Source: Nitrospiria bacterium (lineage in GTDB: Bacteria > Nitrospirota > UBA9217). From it: a stretch of 56,878 nucleotides of DNA. The notes under the pieces were generated by a model. The model saw only the letters and a program-made list of their open reading frames with translations. It had not been told where the DNA came from and did no database searches. Positions 53,454 through 56,878 of this stretch are shown piece by piece. The translations under genes were made by a program, and so were the position numbers. The stretch spans positions 1-56,878 of the forward strand of contig CAKKRC010000043.1 of assembly GCA_919902495.1 (NCBI GenBank), written 5' to 3'. Each line of letters starts with the position of its first letter. Within the stretch, counting starts at the first letter, position 1.

Positions 53454-53807
53454 CTAATCAATGTCTTTTTTGAGGAGTTCGATGGACTTCATCATTTCCG
53501 CCATTGCCTGCCGTATGTCCGAATAGGATGACATGAACAGGATCAAACAGTAATCCTTCCCCACCGGCGCGATCAACTCGTTGCCTTCATCCAAAGAGAA
53601 CAGCACGGCCTGCACCGAGCCCAAACCCAGCTGGGCGGTGATCTCTTTTATCCGGTCGAGGTGTATCTCTTTCCAGGCACCGAGAAGCCTGATGTCCCTC
53701 TGGGCGTCCCCGGCCTGGACAATGGCCTCTCCATCGCCGTCTACGAATATTGCCGCAGAGGCACCCTTCACGGTGCTGATGAGATCGCTTAATATATTGT
53801 CCAGCAC
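53454..53807 (-). CDS. Roadblock/LC7 domain protein
   Basis: The 117-residue protein starts with GTG 53807, GGAG five bases upstream. It shows the Roadblock fold pattern: an N-terminal helix, GASAAIFVDGDGEAIVQAG, a second helix and a beta strand pair with NELIAPVGKDYCLILFM. Such proteins (MglB and relatives) regulate small GTPases in polarity and motility. No GTPase gene is nearby. It lies 75 bases after dgkA on the same strand. Confidence 0.87.
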   Translation of the reverse strand: MLDNILSDLISTVKGASAAIFVDGDGEAIVQAGDAQRDIRLLGAWKEIHLDRIKEITAQLGLGSVQAVLFSLDEGNELIAPVGKDYCLILFMSSYSDIRQAMAEMMKSIELLKKDID

Positions 53808-53882
53808 ATCCGCTCCTTACGAATGACCATGCGCTCGCAGCGCTCGCTCCCGGCATGCACCGTGCGTCGGCCGCGTCCCCTT

Positions 53883-54590
53883 CTATCTCTGTCCGAACAG
53901 CAGAAACAGCAGCAAGGTCAGACCTGAGCCCAGGAACGCGCCGGCGAATACTTCCCTTGGCCGGTGCACACCTGACGACCATCGGCTCCAGCTCACCAAG
54001 GCGGCAAGCATAAAGGTCAGCGCTGTCAGGGGCAGCGATCCGGTCAGGTATATGGTCGCGATCCAGAGGGAGAACGAAACTGCCGCATGACCGCTCGGCA
54101 TCCCCCCTCGAAGAGGCTCCCCGGTCCCCAGCACAGCCTTGACGATGACCACGACGATAACGACAACCGCGAACGCAACAAACGCAATAACGTCATTGGG
54201 TACCTTCCGGATCCGCCAGGATCCCGTGGCCACGGCCTCACGGATCGCCGGATACAGGATAAGGTACGCAAGGATCAGCGCCCCGATCGAGGCCATCAGC
54301 ACCACACCTGCGGCGATGTCCTTGGCGATCTTAGCCTTGGGATGATACTCTTCGGAGATCATATCCACGGCCACCTCGATGGCCGTGTTCAGCATTTCCG
54401 TGACCAGGACGAGGATGATGGCCAGGGACAACAGGATGAATTCCGTCCGGGTGATGCTCACCATGAGGCTCAACAGGAGCACACCGAGAGCGGCAACGAG
54501 GTGATACCGCATATGCCGCTGCGTCCTGACGGAGTAGATGATGCCTTCGATGGCGACGTTCGCCTTGTCAAGCAAGCGTGTTGGTTTCAC
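53883..54590 (-). CDS. Diacylglycerol kinase (DgkA family)-PAP2 phosphatase fusion
   Basis: The 235-residue membrane protein joins two enzymes. Residues 1-115 are a DgkA-type lipid kinase with the ETLNTAIE-like motif (TEMLNTAIEVAVD) and three helices. Residues 130-235 are a PAP2-type phosphatase with PSGHAAVSF and SRWSSGVHRPRE, where the last acid is Glu instead of Asp. It could phosphorylate undecaprenol or diacylglycerol and dephosphorylate undecaprenyl pyrophosphate. It overlaps ybeY by four bases. Confidence 0.88.
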   Translation of the reverse strand: MKPTRLLDKANVAIEGIIYSVRTQRHMRYHLVAALGVLLLSLMVSITRTEFILLSLAIILVLVTEMLNTAIEVAVDMISEEYHPKAKIAKDIAAGVVLMASIGALILAYLILYPAIREAVATGSWRIRKVPNDVIAFVAFAVVVIVVVIVKAVLGTGEPLRGGMPSGHAAVSFSLWIATIYLTGSLPLTALTFMLAALVSWSRWSSGVHRPREVFAGAFLGSGLTLLLFLLFGQR

Positions 54591-55024
54591 CGGTGGAGCG
54601 CTTCCCGCAGGCGTCGTTCACGGCCATCCATGCGTCTGGCCTCGGCCCGGCTTCTCTCATGGTCATAGCCCAGAAGGTGCAGATACCCGTGCACCAGCAG
54701 ACGTTCGATCTCTCGCTGGCAGGGTTCGCCTGCCGCCTTTGCCTGCCGTCTCGCTGCCGGCAGGGAGAGCACGATATCTCCCAGGACCTGAGGCTGGATC
54801 CGGCCGAAGCGCCCTTCCCGCAGGGGGAACGAGAGGACATCCGTGGTCCGGTCCTTGCCCCGGTAGTGACGGTTCAGGGAGCGCATGGCCGTGTCGCCGA
54901 CAAGCAGAACGCTCACCTCGGCGTTCCGCTGTCCGGTAAGCGACAGCAGTTTCCGCAGGCTAGCCCTTATGCCCGCCACCGGCGGCTTTTGCTTCCTCAA
55001 CGTGCTTTTTATCAGAATGGTCAC
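54587..55024 (-). CDS. ybeY: Endoribonuclease YbeY
   Basis: The 145-residue zinc enzyme helps 16S rRNA 3' end maturation and ribosome quality control. The zinc motif is HGYLHLLGYDHE near residue 112, and YRGKDRTTDVLSFPL near 55 is typical. GTG 55024 is the likely start; it lies 65 bases inside the end of pgpH. It has the usual N-terminal strand, TILIKST. The gene order phoH-pgpH-ybeY-dgkA is conserved. Confidence 0.9.
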   Translation of the reverse strand: MTILIKSTLRKQKPPVAGIRASLRKLLSLTGQRNAEVSVLLVGDTAMRSLNRHYRGKDRTTDVLSFPLREGRFGRIQPQVLGDIVLSLPAARRQAKAAGEPCQREIERLLVHGYLHLLGYDHERSRAEARRMDGRERRLREALHR

Positions 55025-56717
55025 TGCGCTTTTTCGTTCCGCCGAAATCTGTCCCGGGATAGTCGATGCGATGGTGATAGATGCCGGCAAGTATCATGTT
55101 GAAGCTCTTGGCGATCTCCCGCAGGTCCTTGAGCGTGAGGTCGCACATGCTGAGCTGATCGTCCAGGAAAATGCGGGTTATGACACTGTTGGTGAGACCC
55201 TGAATACGCTGGGGTGACGGGTCCCCCAGGGTCCGCGAGGCCGCTTCGACGGCATCCGCCAGCATGACGATGGCGGCGATCTTGGTCCGCGGCCGGGGAC
55301 CGGGATAGCGAAAATCCTGCTCCGCAAGCGGAGTAACGGGCTGGAGTTCCTTGGCCTTCTGATAAAAAAAGCTGATGAGCGATGTACCATGATGCTGCCG
55401 GATGATGTCCACGATGACCGAAGGGAGTTTCTGTTGACGAGCCATTTCCGCCCCTTCTTTGACATGGGACGTGATGATGAGACTGCTCATGGAGGGGCTC
55501 AGGTGATCATGCTTGTTCTCATTCACCCGCTGGTTCTCGATGAAATATTCCGGCTTCTGGGACTTCCCGATGTCGTGATAGTACGCGCCGACGCGTGCCA
55601 GGAGGGCGTTCTCATTGATCGCCTCGGCGGCGGCCTCCGCCAGGTTCCCGATGACGATGCTGTGGTGATAAGTGCCGGGGCTCTTATAGACCATTTCCTT
55701 GAGCAGCGGCTGGTTCGGGTCCATGAGCTCAAGGAGCTTGATGTCCGTGGCGATATCAAACACGGCCTCGAAGAACGGCAGGGTCACGGAGACAAGCGTC
55801 GCGGTGATCGCCGCACCGATAAGACCGGCACCCAGGTCGAACAGTCCCCTGGTAAATAGCTCGCCGTGGTACAAGTCGATGCCTATGATGGCGACAAAGC
55901 TCACGAGCGCCGTCATGCCCCCTGCGCGAATGACGGCCGTGCGTTTCTTGCAGCGGATCACATGCAAGGCCGCCATGATGCTGGTCGTGAAGTAGAAGAT
56001 CGGCATGAAGGGATCGCCGGGGAACAGCATGCCCAGGAGCAGGCTCACGATGAAGGAGAACGCAAGTGCCAGGTGAAAATCCAGGAGCAGGCTCACCAGC
56101 ATGGCGCCAGACGCGACGGGCAGCGCGAATCCGACGGTGGCGGCATCGAGCGCAAAGGCGTCTGCGATAAGAAGCATGATCGTTCGGGAGAACTGGGCGA
56201 CGATGACGGTCACCAGGAGCAGGAACGCCAGCAGGATGATCTTCCGGCCGTCAGAGGTAAGGGCCGGCCGGTACCGTTTTACATCTCGATAGAACAGATA
56301 AAAGACCAGAAGGATAATGAGCGTGAGGCCGCCATACGCATACAGCCGGTCACCGACCCCTTCGCGTTTTGCCATCTCGGCGATGATGGCCTCCGCTTTT
56401 TCAGATACCCGTCGTCCCGCTTCAACGACGACCTCGCCGCGGTTGACGCGCGTGAACAGCGTCGTCTGGTCCGGCCCCTGATATTCCACATAGAGCGACG
56501 CGGGTGCAATGATATCCTTGGCCGCGATGTCGCCCTTCTTCAGATGCGGGAGCCGCGGCAGCAGCACAAAGGCCAGGATCAATGCCGTCGCCAGTGCAAG
56601 CGAATAGATCAGCAACCGCGGTTTCCGATGGCCGCCGGCAGTCCCCTCGTCGCGCTCCTGGTCAGGACGCGACAACTTGGGCAAAAGCCTTGCTATGGTC
56701 TCATTCCTGCTGGCCAT
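54960..56717 (-). CDS. pgpH: 7TM-HD phosphohydrolase, PgpH-like (c-di-AMP phosphodiesterase family)
   Basis: The 585-residue membrane protein has one N-terminal helix (about 34-52), a short extracytoplasmic domain (about 55-120), about seven membrane helices (to about 325) and a cytoplasmic HD domain. The HD motifs are YHHSIV near 350 and YYHDIGK near 380, with further His in RQHHGTS. In Listeria and Bacillus PgpH cleaves c-di-AMP to pApA. The extracellular part is much shorter than in Firmicute members. The start overlaps phoH by 17 bases, with GAGGG upstream. Confidence 0.9.
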   Translation of the reverse strand: MASRNETIARLLPKLSRPDQERDEGTAGGHRKPRLLIYSLALATALILAFVLLPRLPHLKKGDIAAKDIIAPASLYVEYQGPDQTTLFTRVNRGEVVVEAGRRVSEKAEAIIAEMAKREGVGDRLYAYGGLTLIILLVFYLFYRDVKRYRPALTSDGRKIILLAFLLLVTVIVAQFSRTIMLLIADAFALDAATVGFALPVASGAMLVSLLLDFHLALAFSFIVSLLLGMLFPGDPFMPIFYFTTSIMAALHVIRCKKRTAVIRAGGMTALVSFVAIIGIDLYHGELFTRGLFDLGAGLIGAAITATLVSVTLPFFEAVFDIATDIKLLELMDPNQPLLKEMVYKSPGTYHHSIVIGNLAEAAAEAINENALLARVGAYYHDIGKSQKPEYFIENQRVNENKHDHLSPSMSSLIITSHVKEGAEMARQQKLPSVIVDIIRQHHGTSLISFFYQKAKELQPVTPLAEQDFRYPGPRPRTKIAAIVMLADAVEAASRTLGDPSPQRIQGLTNSVITRIFLDDQLSMCDLTLKDLREIAKSFNMILAGIYHHRIDYPGTDFGGTKKRSDHSDKKHVEEAKAAGGGHKG

Positions 56718-56878
56718 TCTGTCCCTCGTATTGCTCGTACGCCTTGATGATCTGCTGCACCAGCTTGTGGCGCACTACATCCCGGTTCGTGAAATACATG
56801 AACCGGATGCCCTCGATGCCTTCGAGGATTTTTTGAACTTCGATGACTGCAATCGGGTCCACGCCGCTGAAAGGTTCA
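56701..56878 (-). CDS. phoH: PhoH-like protein, C-terminal fragment
   Basis: The gene runs in from the window edge; the last 58 residues are seen, ending in GQNGQQE. The segment IRFMYFTNRDVVRHKLVQQI, then KAYEQYE, is the PhoH C terminus. The ATPase core lies outside. PhoH/YbeZ proteins work with YbeY, encoded two genes downstream. It overlaps pgpH by 17 bases. Confidence 0.9.
   Translation of the reverse strand, partial: EPFSGVDPIAVIEVQKILEGIEGIRFMYFTNRDVVRHKLVQQIIKAYEQYEGQNGQQE

Overview
This window comes from the chromosome of a Gram-negative bacterium, about 55-58% GC by eye. It carries genes for Kdo, heptose, rhamnose and UDP-xylose (a full LPS supply chain), an LpxL-type acyltransferase, a bacterial cbb3 oxidase, futalosine-pathway menaquinone genes, and type IV pilin. 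It also has a GGDEF enzyme with the substituted residue known from the cGAMP-making enzymes of Geobacter relatives. The mix fits Nitrospirota or the old Deltaproteobacteria (Desulfuromonadota, Desulfobacterota, Myxococcota). This placement is inferred from gene content; no rRNA is present to settle it.

Layout, left to right. 1-4.7 kb: an oxidase operon on the minus strand, rrf2-ccoN-ccoO-ccoQ-ccoP-ccoG-ccoI, led by an Fe-S type regulator. 4.8-7.7 kb: a lipoprotein, a DUF4416 gene, a PATAN/DUF4388 protein, a response regulator and a tiny ORF. 7.8-11.1 kb: an iron operon, fur-feoB-dtxR, with a Fur-box-like site in the fur leader. 11.2-16.9 kb: a cluster of five exported proteins (two LPP20-like paralogues, a TPR-SLH lipoprotein, a transglutaminase-like protein, a FecR-domain protein). 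17-18.2 kb: sodB-cobO. 18.3-22.2 kb: a class A penicillin-binding protein, then a Hypr-like GGDEF gene coupled to a small lipoprotein. 22.2-25.6 kb: an ABC-2 exporter operon and pilA with a sigma-54-type promoter. 25.6-29.6 kb: an amidohydrolase, a small lipoprotein, mqnE and mqnC. 29.8-33.3 kb: miaB, mtaB and an S-adenosylmethionine hydrolase-family gene. 33.5-48.6 kb: a long LPS and phospholipid precursor run on the minus strand. 48.9-56.9 kb: a heptosyltransferase, a ferredoxin, a cytochrome, tRNA-Leu, a receiver-PilZ protein, accA, a Roadblock protein, and the phoH-pgpH-ybeY-dgkA cluster.

How they fit together: menaquinone made by Mqn enzymes can feed respiration, with cbb3 oxidase at the end. 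Fe-S and iron supply is sensed by Rrf2, Fur and DtxR. The sugar-nucleotide genes feed LPS core and O-chain assembly; pyrG beside kdsB supplies the CTP that KdsB consumes. Nucleotide signalling appears several times: a probable cGAMP synthase, a PilZ protein and a c-di-AMP phosphodiesterase-like protein.

The most striking hidden signals are (1) the GGDEF enzyme with Ser in place of the guanine-contacting Asp, (2) a set of six genes whose good sigma-70 -10 box lies only 6-9 bases before the start codon, implying leaderless or near-leaderless mRNAs, (3) the exported LPP20/SLH/transglutaminase/FecR cluster, of unknown job, and (4) several families of intergenic repeats, one a nested element of about 300 bp.
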